This document shows positions 1-7,058 of a stretch of 16,894 nucleotides of DNA, piece by piece; the stretch's first letter is position 1, and every line of letters begins with the position of its first letter. Below the pieces are notes generated by a model that saw only the letters and a program-made list of their open reading frames with translations, ran no database searches and was not told the DNA's origin. The position numbers and the translations under genes are program-made. The stretch is from UBA2040 sp002332715 (GTDB lineage Bacteria; Bacteroidota; Bacteroidia; Flavobacteriales_D; Crocinitomicaceae). The stretch lies in the NCBI GenBank assembly GCA_029242295.1, contig JAQWUF010000099.1, positions 1-16,894 of the forward strand, in the 5' to 3' direction.

Positions 1-333
1 TTTATCGGCTTTTGCAAAACGCCTGATTTACATCCGTCGACGATTTGCGAAATCAAAAAAGTGGACTTTACACAAAATAAAAACGGCACCCAATTCTGTT
101 TCGAAATCACCGCCAACCGTTTTTTACGCGGCATGATTCGCAATCTGATGGCGAGAATTATACTGGTTGGTTCAGGTGAAATTACTCTTGCCGAATTTGA
201 AGAAGTCCTGAGAAACGGACAGAAAGATAAGTTGCCCATTTTGGCTCCACCACAGGGATTGTATTTATCGAAGGTGGTTTATCCATATTTGGAAATGGAG
301 AGTGTTTTTGATTTGAAAAAGTTATTGGTTTAG
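1..333 (+). CDS. truA: tRNA pseudouridine synthase A, C-terminal part
   Basis: The 3' end of a gene entering from the left edge, open from base 1 to a TAG at 331-333 (110 residues). TruA converts uridines 38-40 of the tRNA anticodon arm to pseudouridine in the cytoplasm. The fragment begins in a stretch reading IGFCKTPDLHPSTICEIKK. It contains the family signature RFLRGMIRNLMARI, which lies in the C-terminal half of TruA, and ends with the typical APPQGLYLSKVVYP tail. The catalytic aspartate lies upstream of the window and cannot be checked. The internal GTG at 61 is not the start, because recognisable TruA sequence continues upstream of it to base 1. The gene converges on the small gene at 358-633 with only 24 bases between their stop codons. 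Confidence 0.93.
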   Translation, partial: FIGFCKTPDLHPSTICEIKKVDFTQNKNGTQFCFEITANRFLRGMIRNLMARIILVGSGEITLAEFEEVLRNGQKDKLPILAPPQGLYLSKVVYPYLEMESVFDLKKLLV

Positions 334-357
334 AGCACCTATCAAAAGTTAAACAAA

Positions 358-633
358 TCAATTCCCCCCCATCAATATAAGTACTTCATCTGTTTTATCA
401 TTTACGACTGTTGACGTAGACATAAACCCACCGAAATCGAGCTCTATTCGAGCCAAATCTTTATCAAAGTACAACTCCATTTTACTTCCGTCGAACATGG
501 CAACTCCCATTGACATATCTGGATCTTCACTTGAGACCGTTATTGTGTAGGCAATATGCCCTTCTTTCGGCTGGGCAAAAGTCGCTCCAACGGACAATAA
601 AATCAATACTACAGACAAAAATAATTTTTTCAT
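358..633 (-). CDS. Short exported protein, probably truncated (DUF4412/GLPGLI-like)
   Basis: A 91-residue protein starting at the ATG at 631-633. Residues 1-20 form a clear signal peptide (MKKLFLSVVLILLSVGATFA), so the product should be exported. The mature part reads GHIAYTITV, then MFDGSKMELYFDKDLARIEL, then a STSTVVNDKTDEVLILM segment. This resembles the N-terminal half of the Bacteroidota lipoprotein/periplasmic proteins labelled DUF4412 or GLPGLI; that assignment is from memory of the family pattern. Those proteins usually run on for roughly another hundred residues. Here the reading frame stops right after a run of seven G (C at 364-370 on the + strand), and the next gene (truA, opposite strand) ends 24 bases away. 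So the C-terminal half appears to be missing. Function unknown; it may be a gene remnant. Confidence 0.6.
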   Translation of the reverse strand: MKKLFLSVVLILLSVGATFAQPKEGHIAYTITVSSEDPDMSMGVAMFDGSKMELYFDKDLARIELDFGGFMSTSTVVNDKTDEVLILMGGN

Positions 634-707
634 AGGTTCTATTTCTTATTGCAATTTACATTATCCCTCCAAAACTTTTCTAAATAATTATCGAATGGAT
701 TACATTA

Positions 708-1658
708 TTATAACAAAGTATTCTCCACCCATGCCTTGCCCCAAATGTTAATTTCTTCTTCTGACCAAATAGTTGGGAAAAACACTCTTTTTTGAAATCT
801 AGGTGGGAGGTATTTCTGCCAATTTGTTCCTCCTGTTGCATTCACATCACCTTCTTTGGTTTGTAAATAACGAACCGCACTTTTGTAATGCGAAAGGGGC
901 CAATTTACGTTCACCGCTTGGTCCAATTTCCTTAATTCTTCTATAATTTCCGGATTCTTTTGATCCGCATCACTCAATTTCAAATAAGATTGCCAAAGGT
1001 TGTCTAATGCTCTATGTTTGGTGTATTTCAAAAAAGTTTCTTCGTACTGTTCTTCAAATTGTATGAGCGTTAAGGTCTTTTTCTTCGTGGCTAAATCTTT
1101 GGCTCCTTCTTTCCAATAAACGTTTTCATAAAGTGTTTCCAGGTTGGTTTCCTTAGCTAGAGCTTCCCGTTGGTCGACGTGCACCAAGTTTTTTAAGTCA
1201 GTACAGTGAAATTCAATCAGCCGGTATTGTGCCGATTGGAATCCGCTTGCCGGTAAAAGAGCCATACGAAACTTCATGAATTCTGTGTTATCCATGCCTT
1301 TCGACATGATTTCAAAACTGTCGATTAATGCAGAAAAATAGCGGGTTACACGAGACAATCGTTCCAAGAAAAATTCCGCCGAAATGGTCTCCTTATTCGA
1401 AATAAGTTTCAATTCATTCAAACACAATTTGAAATATAATTCTGTTATTTGATGGTAAATAATGAAGATTTCTTCGTCCGCAAAATTGGTTCTGGGCTTC
1501 TGTAAACTCAACAAAGTATCGAGTTCAATGTAGTCCCAATATTTGACGTAATCTTGGTATAACAGACCATCGAGATACGCAAGTACGTCTTGCCCATTGG
1601 CCGCGTATTTCTCATTCAATAACTTTAATTTTTCCTCAACTTCTTTCGTAATTTCCAT
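708..1658 (-). CDS. kynA: Tryptophan 2,3-dioxygenase
   Basis: A 316-residue haem protein that would open the indole ring of L-tryptophan with O2 to N-formylkynurenine, the first step of the kynurenine pathway. Family signatures run in order: YWDYIELDTLLSLQKP (40-55), DEEIFIIYHQITELYFK (61-77) with H69 at the position of the substrate-contacting histidine, and SGFQSAQYRLIEF (138-150) with R146 matching the arginine that binds the tryptophan carboxylate. H257 in LSHYKSAVRYL is the likely proximal haem ligand, followed by TGGTNW (275-280). It is longer than the ~280-300-residue proteobacterial enzymes, mostly from a middle insertion around 155-200. The ATG at 1656-1658 is preceded by a good -7 box. 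It stands alone, divergent from the cytochrome/copper protein gene; no other kynurenine-pathway gene is in view. Confidence 0.9.
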   Translation of the reverse strand: MEITKEVEEKLKLLNEKYAANGQDVLAYLDGLLYQDYVKYWDYIELDTLLSLQKPRTNFADEEIFIIYHQITELYFKLCLNELKLISNKETISAEFFLERLSRVTRYFSALIDSFEIMSKGMDNTEFMKFRMALLPASGFQSAQYRLIEFHCTDLKNLVHVDQREALAKETNLETLYENVYWKEGAKDLATKKKTLTLIQFEEQYEETFLKYTKHRALDNLWQSYLKLSDADQKNPEIIEELRKLDQAVNVNWPLSHYKSAVRYLQTKEGDVNATGGTNWQKYLPPRFQKRVFFPTIWSEEEINIWGKAWVENTLL

Positions 1659-1680
1659 CTACTGCTTTTGTTACTCTGAC

Positions 1681-1688
1681 CAAATGTA
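1681..1688 (-). promoter_or_regulatory. Bacteroidota -7 box for the tryptophan dioxygenase gene
   Basis: Read on the - strand this is TACATTTG, an exact match to the Bacteroidota sigma-70 -7 consensus TAnnTTTG. It would place transcription start about 16-20 bases before the ATG at 1658. A TTG lies 23 bases upstream (1712-1714), slightly beyond the usual spacing, so the -33 element is weak. Confidence 0.5.
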
Positions 1689-1779
1689 ATAATTCTCAAC
1701 TATGACTTGACCAACTGTTAAATTTCTCACATGTTTTCTAGGATTCGCCGTTTTCAGCAACTTTTTAAAATTAATCTCG

Positions 1780-1787
1780 TATCTTTC
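1780..1787 (+). promoter_or_regulatory. Possible -7 box for the cytochrome c/copper protein gene
   Basis: TATCTTTC matches TAnnTTTG at all fixed positions except the last. It ends 25 bases before the ATG at 1813, the spacing seen for the other promoters in this window. No clear -33 TTTG was found, only a T-rich stretch at 1762-1766. Confidence 0.35.
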
Positions 1788-1812
1788 CTCAGAATACATT
1801 AAACCAAAACTT

Positions 1813-3372
1813 ATGCGTTACCTTGTTTCAGTGCTATTTTTATCAGTTGCCTTGTCGTCTTTTGGACAAACAACTTGGGCAGATGATGTTGCCACAATAT
1901 TTTATCAAAAATGTTCTAAATGTCACAACCCAAACGGAATTGCGCCATTTTCATTAGTCACATATAGTGAAGTTAGCCCGATGGCGGGGGCCATTTATGA
2001 TGCGGTAAATCAAGACCGTATGCCACCATGGCCGCCGAACAATGATTATCAGCAATATGTGCACAACCGTGAATTGGATGCTTCAGACAAAATTTTGGTT
2101 TTGGATTGGTTGACAAACGGTGCGCCTGAAGGAAACGCAAGCAACACTCCGCCGCCACCTGCTTTCCCAACGGATGCATTGCTAGGTGCTGGTGATTTAG
2201 AATTACAGATTCCTACGTATATGTCCAAGGCTCAGTCCGGACAAGATGATTATGTATGTTTTTCATTACCGACAGGATTAACGCAAGGTCGAGATATAAA
2301 ATCTGTTGAAATAATTCCAGGAAATAGAAGTATAGTGCATCATGCATTAGTTTATATAGACACGGATGGAAGTAGCGTCACGGATACAGTCGGTGGTGAT
2401 TGTGCTTCGCCAAGTTCTCAAAATTCTGTTTTGGTTACTGGTTATACTCCCGGAGCCACACCTATGACTTTGCCTACCGTTTCTCCTATGAAATTAGGAA
2501 TTCCTTTGCCCGCCAATTCGAAAATAGTATTGGCTATGCATTATCCCGATGGATCCTATGGGGAGTATGATAGCACCCGAGTCATTTTCCATTTTTATCC
2601 CCCTGGAACAACGGGTATAAGGACGGTTTATGCCGCACCTTTGCTTTCCAATTGGTTTTTTGCTTTGCCGCCAAACCAGATGACAGATTTAACGGCGACG
2701 TATCCAAATTCAGGCACAATTAACACAGAAGCGTCTATTTTAAGTGTTTTCCCACACATGCACTTAATCGGTCAAAGCATAAAAGCATATGGTTTGGATC
2801 CTTCCAACGATACCGTTCCTTTGATTGATATACCGCATTGGGATTTCCACTGGCAGGATTTCTATTGGTTCAAACATGCGCAACACTTTGAAATTGGTTC
2901 ATCTATGAAGGCTGAAGCGACCTATAACAACACAACTTCGAATCCGCATAATCCAAATAATCCGCCACAATGGGTTGGTCCAGGTGAAAACACGACTGAT
3001 GAAATGATGTTGGTGTATTTTCATTTCATGGGTTATCAGCCCGGCGATGAATTATATGACTTGGAACTATTGATGCAACAAGCGACTTTGACAGAATTAC
3101 CGGAAGATGTATCAGGATTAAAAGTTTTTCCAAATCCTTCATCCGGTGATTTCCACCTATCAATGAAGAATTTCCCGAATGCAGAGAATTTCCAAATTCG
3201 TATCTATGACACCCAAGGAAAATTAGTAAGAGATTGGAAAAAAGTTCCTTCTGCTCAAAATTGGATCTGGGATGGCAAATCGAACGATGGAGCTGAAACA
3301 ATGAAAGGTGTTTATATACTTTCTGCTAATATTGGTGGGAGGTTTTATTCGACGAGGTTGATTCGGTTTTAG
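1813..3372 (+). CDS. Secreted cytochrome c / PHM-like copper monooxygenase fusion with T9SS sorting domain
   Basis: A 519-residue multidomain exported protein. Residues 1-19 are a signal peptide ending SSFGQ. Residues ~22-105 are a small mono-haem cytochrome c: CSKCH at 34-38 covalently binds haem, and M70 in DRMPPWPP is the likely axial ligand. Residues ~125-425 match the copper type II, ascorbate-dependent monooxygenase fold (peptidylglycine/dopamine hydroxylases). Candidate CuA ligands are H176, H177 and H243 (LAMHYPDG). Candidate CuB ligands are H315 and H317 (FPHMHLIG) and M398 (TTDEMML). C149 and C197 could form a disulfide. Residues ~436-519 are a type A T9SS sorting domain (VFPNPSSG, terminal basic strand), implying export through the outer membrane and surface attachment or release. 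The haem domain may feed electrons to the copper centre; that is inference. The substrate is unknown. The gene appears monocistronic and ends at the palindromic repeat. Confidence 0.87.
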   Translation: MRYLVSVLFLSVALSSFGQTTWADDVATIFYQKCSKCHNPNGIAPFSLVTYSEVSPMAGAIYDAVNQDRMPPWPPNNDYQQYVHNRELDASDKILVLDWLTNGAPEGNASNTPPPPAFPTDALLGAGDLELQIPTYMSKAQSGQDDYVCFSLPTGLTQGRDIKSVEIIPGNRSIVHHALVYIDTDGSSVTDTVGGDCASPSSQNSVLVTGYTPGATPMTLPTVSPMKLGIPLPANSKIVLAMHYPDGSYGEYDSTRVIFHFYPPGTTGIRTVYAAPLLSNWFFALPPNQMTDLTATYPNSGTINTEASILSVFPHMHLIGQSIKAYGLDPSNDTVPLIDIPHWDFHWQDFYWFKHAQHFEIGSSMKAEATYNNTTSNPHNPNNPPQWVGPGENTTDEMMLVYFHFMGYQPGDELYDLELLMQQATLTELPEDVSGLKVFPNPSSGDFHLSMKNFPNAENFQIRIYDTQGKLVRDWKKVPSAQNWIWDGKSNDGAETMKGVYILSANIGGRFYSTRLIRF

Positions 3373-3397
3373 GAGCGATTGATTTATTAATACTCGA

Positions 3398-3547
3398 AAA
3401 CACCCCTCCCTTAATCCCTCCTCACAGGAGGGAAGTCATTCGGAGGTGTGCTTAAAATTGTTGCACTAAATTCTAATTAAGATGGGCCTTTCCTCCCTCC
3501 TCGAGCCTGCCTATCGGCAGATAGGGAGAGACCGAGGGAGGTGTTAC
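3398..3547. repeat. Two-module palindromic intergenic repeat (MITE/REP-like)
   Basis: Non-coding stretch between convergent genes, built from two imperfect palindromes rich in CCCTCC/GGAGGG. Module A (~3398-3450) has outer arms AACACCCCTCC and GGAGGTGT around a perfect 8-bp hairpin: TCCCTCCT 3415-3422, loop CAC, AGGAGGGA 3426-3433. Module B (~3487-3546) has arms CCTCCCTC (3492-3499) and GAGGGAGG (3534-3541) around an inner hairpin CCTATC/GATAGG (3510-3515 with 3520-3525, loop GGCA). The two far ends are also inverted (AACACCCCTCC against GGAGGTGTT), as in a small non-autonomous element. Similar CCTCCC palindromes between genes are common in Bacteroidota as I recall. It could also terminate transcription from both sides. 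No open frame worth calling lies inside. Confidence 0.7.
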
Positions 3548-3573
3548 GCCATTTATTATAACGTCAACTAGCC

Positions 3574-5166
3574 TTACTTCCCCATCTTCTTCAAAACAAC
3601 CTGCACCTCATTGTCCGCCTGGTTCGCGATATAGAAATATCCATTTTCTAACCAAATTTGTCTCGCAATTTCGGCTTTTAAAGTTCTAGCTATCGAATTG
3701 TGGCTTTTTGCCAATTCTTGTCCTGAAAACGGAACGGCAAAATCATCTGCTGCGTACTTTGCAAATTTGCGCGACAAATCATTTCCAACTTGGAAGGTCG
3801 TCGAGAAATTCTTCAAACTTTGCCATTGTTTTCGTTTGCCATTTACAAAATCAAAAGCGAAGGCTTGTAGTGCACCTGAGAATCGTAATTGATTGAAATA
3901 TCCTGTGTAATCTAATGTGTCTAAAGGAATGAAAACGTCCGGCATAATTCCGCCGCCTCCATAAACTGTTCTTCCCTTTCGTGTTTTGTATTTTAAGGAA
4001 TCAACGAACAAAGTGCTGTCGGGAGCGAATAATTCGCCATTATCGTAACGATCTCTTGAATCGGCATAATAATCTTCCATACTACCATGATACTCTTTTT
4101 GAATACAACGGCCAGAAGGTGTGTAATATCTGGCTACTGTCAATCGAAGATTACTGCCATCTCGCAAATTGAAATCACCTTGTACCAATCCTTTTCCGAA
4201 ACTTCTTCTTCCATATATGGTTGCTCGATCATTGTCTTGAAGCGCTCCTGCCACAATTTCACTAGCCGATGCTGAATTCTGATTTATTAAAACAGCCGTT
4301 TCTGTTCGTTCCAACAATCCTCCAGACCGAGACTTGTACTTTTCGTCACGTTGGTTCGTTCCACGTGTTTCAACAATGGTCATTCCTCCTGGTAAAAACT
4401 CGTCAGAAATATCAATCGCTGCAGATAAAACTCCGCCTGGATTGTGTCGCAAATCCAAAATGAGTTTCGTCATCCCCTGTTGAAGCAAACTCTCGGCAGC
4501 GTATCTAAACTCATCGTGTGTCGGAATCGAAAACTGCTCAATTCGAATGTACCCAACTGATTGATTCATCATAAATGCGGAAGTAACGGAAGTAATTGGA
4601 ATTCCACCTCTTGTTACACTCACAGTTTTCTTGTCTTCGCTTCTTTGGATTTCAACTTTTACTTTCGTGCCTTCTTTCCCTTTTAGGTATTCCATCACCT
4701 TTTGGTTGGTGATTTTTACGCTTGCCGTTTTCTTTCCATCTACAGAAATGATACGGTCTCCAGCCAACAATCCTGCTCTTTCAGACGGCGAACCTTTAAT
4801 CACATTTGTAATACAAATTGTGTCGCGAAGAATAGTGAACCGAACACCAACACCACCAAATTTTCCTTCGATTCCCTCTTGGGCCAACTTTAAATCTTTG
4901 GCTGGAATGTAATTGCTATGCGGATCTAGTTTGTGCAACATATCCGCAATCGTTTCTTCAAACAATTTCTCTCCGTTTACATCGTCTACGTATCGCTTGT
5001 CCAATACCTCCAAAATATCCTGAATCTTCTGATACTTTTCGCCTTTCTGTTCTCCGTGCGTATAATCCGTATGAGGAACTAAAAAATAGCCCAATCCTAA
5101 CCCTATTGCCATTGCGAAAGCCAAACCTAAAGGAATGAGCCAATAATTTTTTGGATTACTTTCCAT
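3574..5166 (-). CDS. S41 family C-terminal processing peptidase (membrane-anchored, periplasmic)
   Basis: A 530-residue Prc/CtpA-type serine protease that cuts substrate proteins at or near their C termini in the periplasm. Residues 8-30 form an uncleaved N-terminal membrane anchor. A short helical region (45-100, with KLDPHSNYIP) is followed by a PDZ domain (~100-180; GGVGVRF, then GSPSERAGLLAGDRIISVDG), which gates access by binding substrate C termini. The protease core (~195-355) carries YIRIEQFS, LILDLRHNPGG (236-245), the nucleophile S300 in NSASASEI and the general base K325 in RSFGKG; the 25-residue S-K spacing is standard. The C-terminal ~150 residues are a helical extension common in Bacteroidota homologues. 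The start codon lies inside the end of the deaminase gene (11-base overlap), so the two are probably cotranscribed and translationally coupled, although no functional link is obvious. Confidence 0.9.
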   Translation of the reverse strand: MESNPKNYWLIPLGLAFAMAIGLGLGYFLVPHTDYTHGEQKGEKYQKIQDILEVLDKRYVDDVNGEKLFEETIADMLHKLDPHSNYIPAKDLKLAQEGIEGKFGGVGVRFTILRDTICITNVIKGSPSERAGLLAGDRIISVDGKKTASVKITNQKVMEYLKGKEGTKVKVEIQRSEDKKTVSVTRGGIPITSVTSAFMMNQSVGYIRIEQFSIPTHDEFRYAAESLLQQGMTKLILDLRHNPGGVLSAAIDISDEFLPGGMTIVETRGTNQRDEKYKSRSGGLLERTETAVLINQNSASASEIVAGALQDNDRATIYGRRSFGKGLVQGDFNLRDGSNLRLTVARYYTPSGRCIQKEYHGSMEDYYADSRDRYDNGELFAPDSTLFVDSLKYKTRKGRTVYGGGGIMPDVFIPLDTLDYTGYFNQLRFSGALQAFAFDFVNGKRKQWQSLKNFSTTFQVGNDLSRKFAKYAADDFAVPFSGQELAKSHNSIARTLKAEIARQIWLENGYFYIANQADNEVQVVLKKMGK

Positions 5167-5593
5167 CTATTGTCGTGTCTAATTGTGTTAATTCTATGTT
5201 TGCCTCTTTCAAAAAATCAATGCCTGAACAATCTTTATATGTATTGGCAAACACCACTCTTTTGATTCCTGCTTGAAGGATCAATTTACTGCAATCTTTG
5301 CAAGGAGATAAAGTTAGATATAAGGTAGCGCCTTTGCAATTGTTGGTCGATTTTGCAACTTTCAAAATTGCATTTGCCTCCGCGTGAAGAACATACCAAT
5401 GCGTTTCGCCAAGGTCGTTCTCACAACAATTGTCAAACCCAGCAGGCGTTCCATTGTATCCGTCCGAAATAATCATTTGATCTTTCACGATAATCGCACC
5501 TACCTTTTTGCGGGAACAATGCGATAAATCTGCCCACTGTTCTGCCATGCGTAAATAGGCTAAATCATATCGTTTTTGCTTCGCTTCTTTCAT
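5156..5593 (-). CDS. Deoxycytidylate (dCMP) deaminase family protein
   Basis: A 145-residue zinc-dependent cytosolic deaminase. dCMP deaminase converts dCMP to dUMP, feeding thymidylate synthesis. The zinc site is complete: H70-A71-E72 (HAEANAI; E72 is the proton shuttle) and P97-C98-K99-D100-C101 (PCKDC). The N-terminal part SRKKVGAIIVKDQMIISDGYNG and the TPAGFDNCCE segment are typical of the ComEB/dCMP deaminase branch rather than cytidine or tRNA-adenosine deaminases. The length is normal for the compact form. The ATG at 5591-5593 sits directly after a -7 promoter box, so the transcript may be almost leaderless. The 3' end overlaps the start of the S41 protease gene by 11 bases. A RibD-like or other CDA-superfamily role is less likely, since no RibD reductase domain follows. 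Confidence 0.88.
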   Translation of the reverse strand: MKEAKQKRYDLAYLRMAEQWADLSHCSRKKVGAIIVKDQMIISDGYNGTPAGFDNCCENDLGETHWYVLHAEANAILKVAKSTNNCKGATLYLTLSPCKDCSKLILQAGIKRVVFANTYKDCSGIDFLKEANIELTQLDTTIDGK

Positions 5594-5600
5594 TGATTTA

Positions 5601-5608
5601 CAAAAATA
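5601..5608 (-). promoter_or_regulatory. -7 box for the deaminase-protease operon
   Basis: On the - strand this reads TATTTTTG, an exact TAnnTTTG match. It lies only 7 bases before the ATG at 5593, which predicts a leader of about 0-3 bases. No -33 TTTG is visible at the expected spacing, so this rests on the -7 box alone. Confidence 0.4.
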
Positions 5609-5683
5609 AGAGGAATCGCGGAATGAATTGATTTGTTGGCTTTTTTTACGAGAAAATCTTCTCTACAAATTTTCCTTCCTTTT

Positions 5684-6303
5684 GTGTTTATCGATTGGAT
5701 AACCTTTTTGGACGGAATCGGAATTTTTGTGTTTGCCATTAGCGTTGTTTTAACAGCTATCGGCAAAGGTTTCGATGTGGTTGGCGCCACTATTCTATTA
5801 TTGGTTTTGCAACGGCGTTGGGTGGAGGAGCATTGCGCGATATGATGATAGGTGAAACACCGGTTGGTTGGATGTAAAATTCCAATTATATTATTCTCGT
5901 TCTGGTCGCAGTCGTTTATGCTTTTTTGTTCCAGAATCGCATTATGAAACTGAAAAAAGAGAGGTTTATTTTTGATACCATTGGTATTGGAATATTTACC
6001 ACTTTTGGCCTGCAAAAAACACTCGATATTGGACTAAGCGTTTCTGTAGCATTGATGATGAGCGCTGTTAGCGCTCTGTTTGATGGAATCGTTCGTGATA
6101 TTTTGTGTGCTGAAATTCCGTTGATTTTCCATCGAGAAATTTATGCTTCAGTATGTTTGGCTGGAGGTCTTTTTTATCTCGGACTGCAGCAGTTTATTCC
6201 AAATACAGAATTGAATATGATCATTCCCATTTTGGTGGTGTTTACACTTCGTTACTTTGCCGTAAAACGAAAATGGACCTTGAATTATAAAAATATCGAT
6301 TGA
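5684..6303 (+). pseudogene. Decayed TRIC/UPF0126 (YadS/YicG-like) membrane protein gene
   Basis: Remnant of a roughly 205-residue membrane protein of the bacterial trimeric intracellular cation channel family, six to seven helices in two repeats. The first part is in frame 2 from about GTG 5684: DWITFLDGIGIFVFAIS, then GKGFDVVGATI. The coding register jumps to frame 1 near 5790-5800, in a TATTCTATTATT stretch. There the expected GFATALGGGALRDMMIGETP resumes, but a TAA at 5875-5877 interrupts it (WM-stop-NSNYIILVL), possibly from one AAA lysine codon. The second repeat is open from there to TGA 6301-6303 (FDTIGIGIFTTFGLQK, then GIVRDILCAEIPLIF, then REIYASVCLAGG). Conserved glycines are also changed: AISG to AISV, and the second GGG to LFDG. 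A frameshift, a stop and lost core residues together argue for true decay rather than a sequencing error. A start upstream (TTG 5633) is possible. Confidence 0.82.
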
Positions 6304-6981
6304 TCAAGGGGTAAACTTGTACCCTACGCTTCGAATGGAATGAAAATATTTTGGGTCCTTCGGATCAACTTCAAACAATTTTCGGAAGGAAAGAATGTAG
6401 TTATCGATGGTGCGTGAGGTTGTAAAGCTATCTGTTCCCCAAATTCGGTCTAAAATCTCATCCCGAGAAACAACTTGACCTTCTTTTTCACTAAAAAATT
6501 CCAAAAGTTCTACTTCTCTTTTACTCAATGTTTTCACTTTTTTATCCCCTTCGGAAACATCGAAAGTGTCAAGATTCACTTCTCTTTTGCCGATTTTTAA
6601 AATCGGATTCCCGCCGTTTTCTTGTTTAGGCAACAAATTATTCACTCGAAGTAATAATTCTTCTAAATCGAATGGTTTTGCCAAGTAGTCGTTTGCGCCC
6701 AATTTCAAGCCTTGAATTCTATCGGAAGTAGAACCCTTGGCGGAAAGAATTAATATGGGAACTTGTGATTTTTGGCGCACCGCTTCGCAAATTTCTAATC
6801 CGCTTTTTTCGGGCAACATTACGTCTAAAATCAACAAGTCTGACGAAATGAGTTGGTCGAATTCTTCCATCGCACGTCCTCCATGATTGAACAAATGAAC
6901 TTCAAAATCTTCCATTTCCAAGTTCATTTTTAAGAGTTCACCTATGCTTTCTTCGTCCTCAACGATACAAATACGATTCAT
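6304..6981 (-). CDS. OmpR/PhoB-family response regulator (orphan)
   Basis: A 225-residue two-component transcription regulator. The receiver domain (1-118) has the acidic pocket E8-D9-E10, phosphoacceptor D53 (LLILDVMLP), S80 in place of the usual switch threonine (ILSAKG), and K102 (AKPF). After a short linker, residues ~127-224 form a winged-helix DNA-binding domain, with LSKREVELLEFF, then SRDEILDRIWG, SRTIDNYILSFRKLF and the C-terminal hairpin IRSVGYKF. It should bind direct-repeat DNA when phosphorylated. No histidine kinase gene lies next to it, so the partner must be encoded elsewhere and the regulon cannot be named. It is divergent from purH across 128 bases, and its stop codon directly abuts that of the decayed membrane protein gene. 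Confidence 0.93.
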   Translation of the reverse strand: MNRICIVEDEESIGELLKMNLEMEDFEVHLFNHGGRAMEEFDQLISSDLLILDVMLPEKSGLEICEAVRQKSQVPILILSAKGSTSDRIQGLKLGANDYLAKPFDLEELLLRVNNLLPKQENGGNPILKIGKREVNLDTFDVSEGDKKVKTLSKREVELLEFFSEKEGQVVSRDEILDRIWGTDSFTTSRTIDNYILSFRKLFEVDPKDPKYFHSIRSVGYKFTP

Positions 6982-7010
6982 GATTTTGACCTACTTTTTA
7001 TAAAAATGCA

Positions 7011-7018
7011 CAAAAGTA
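7011..7018 (-). promoter_or_regulatory. -7 box for the response regulator gene
   Basis: On the - strand this reads TACTTTTG, an exact TAnnTTTG match, ending 29 bases before the ATG at 6981. The predicted leader is about 23-26 bases. No convincing -33 element was seen. Confidence 0.42.
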
Positions 7019-7058
7019 GTCGATTAGGCCGTTTTTTAGCTTTAAAATGTGCTGATAC

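Noticed and set aside
61..333. Start of truA at the GTG at position 61.
   Set aside because: The same frame is open and carries TruA-like sequence from base 1, so the gene begins outside the window.
708..3372. A combined tryptophan-oxidation system formed by the dioxygenase and the divergent cytochrome/copper protein.
   Set aside because: One is cytosolic and the other is exported past the outer membrane; they are divergent, and nothing beyond adjacency links them.
3398..3547. Possible CRISPR-like or tandem repeat because of recurring CCCTCC/GGAGGG units.
   Set aside because: There are only two dissimilar palindromic modules, with no regular repeat-spacer spacing and no cas genes.
5590..6015. 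A 141-codon open frame on the - strand.
   Set aside because: It is antisense to the recognisable TRIC-family remnant, has no family resemblance, and its composition fits a shadow frame.
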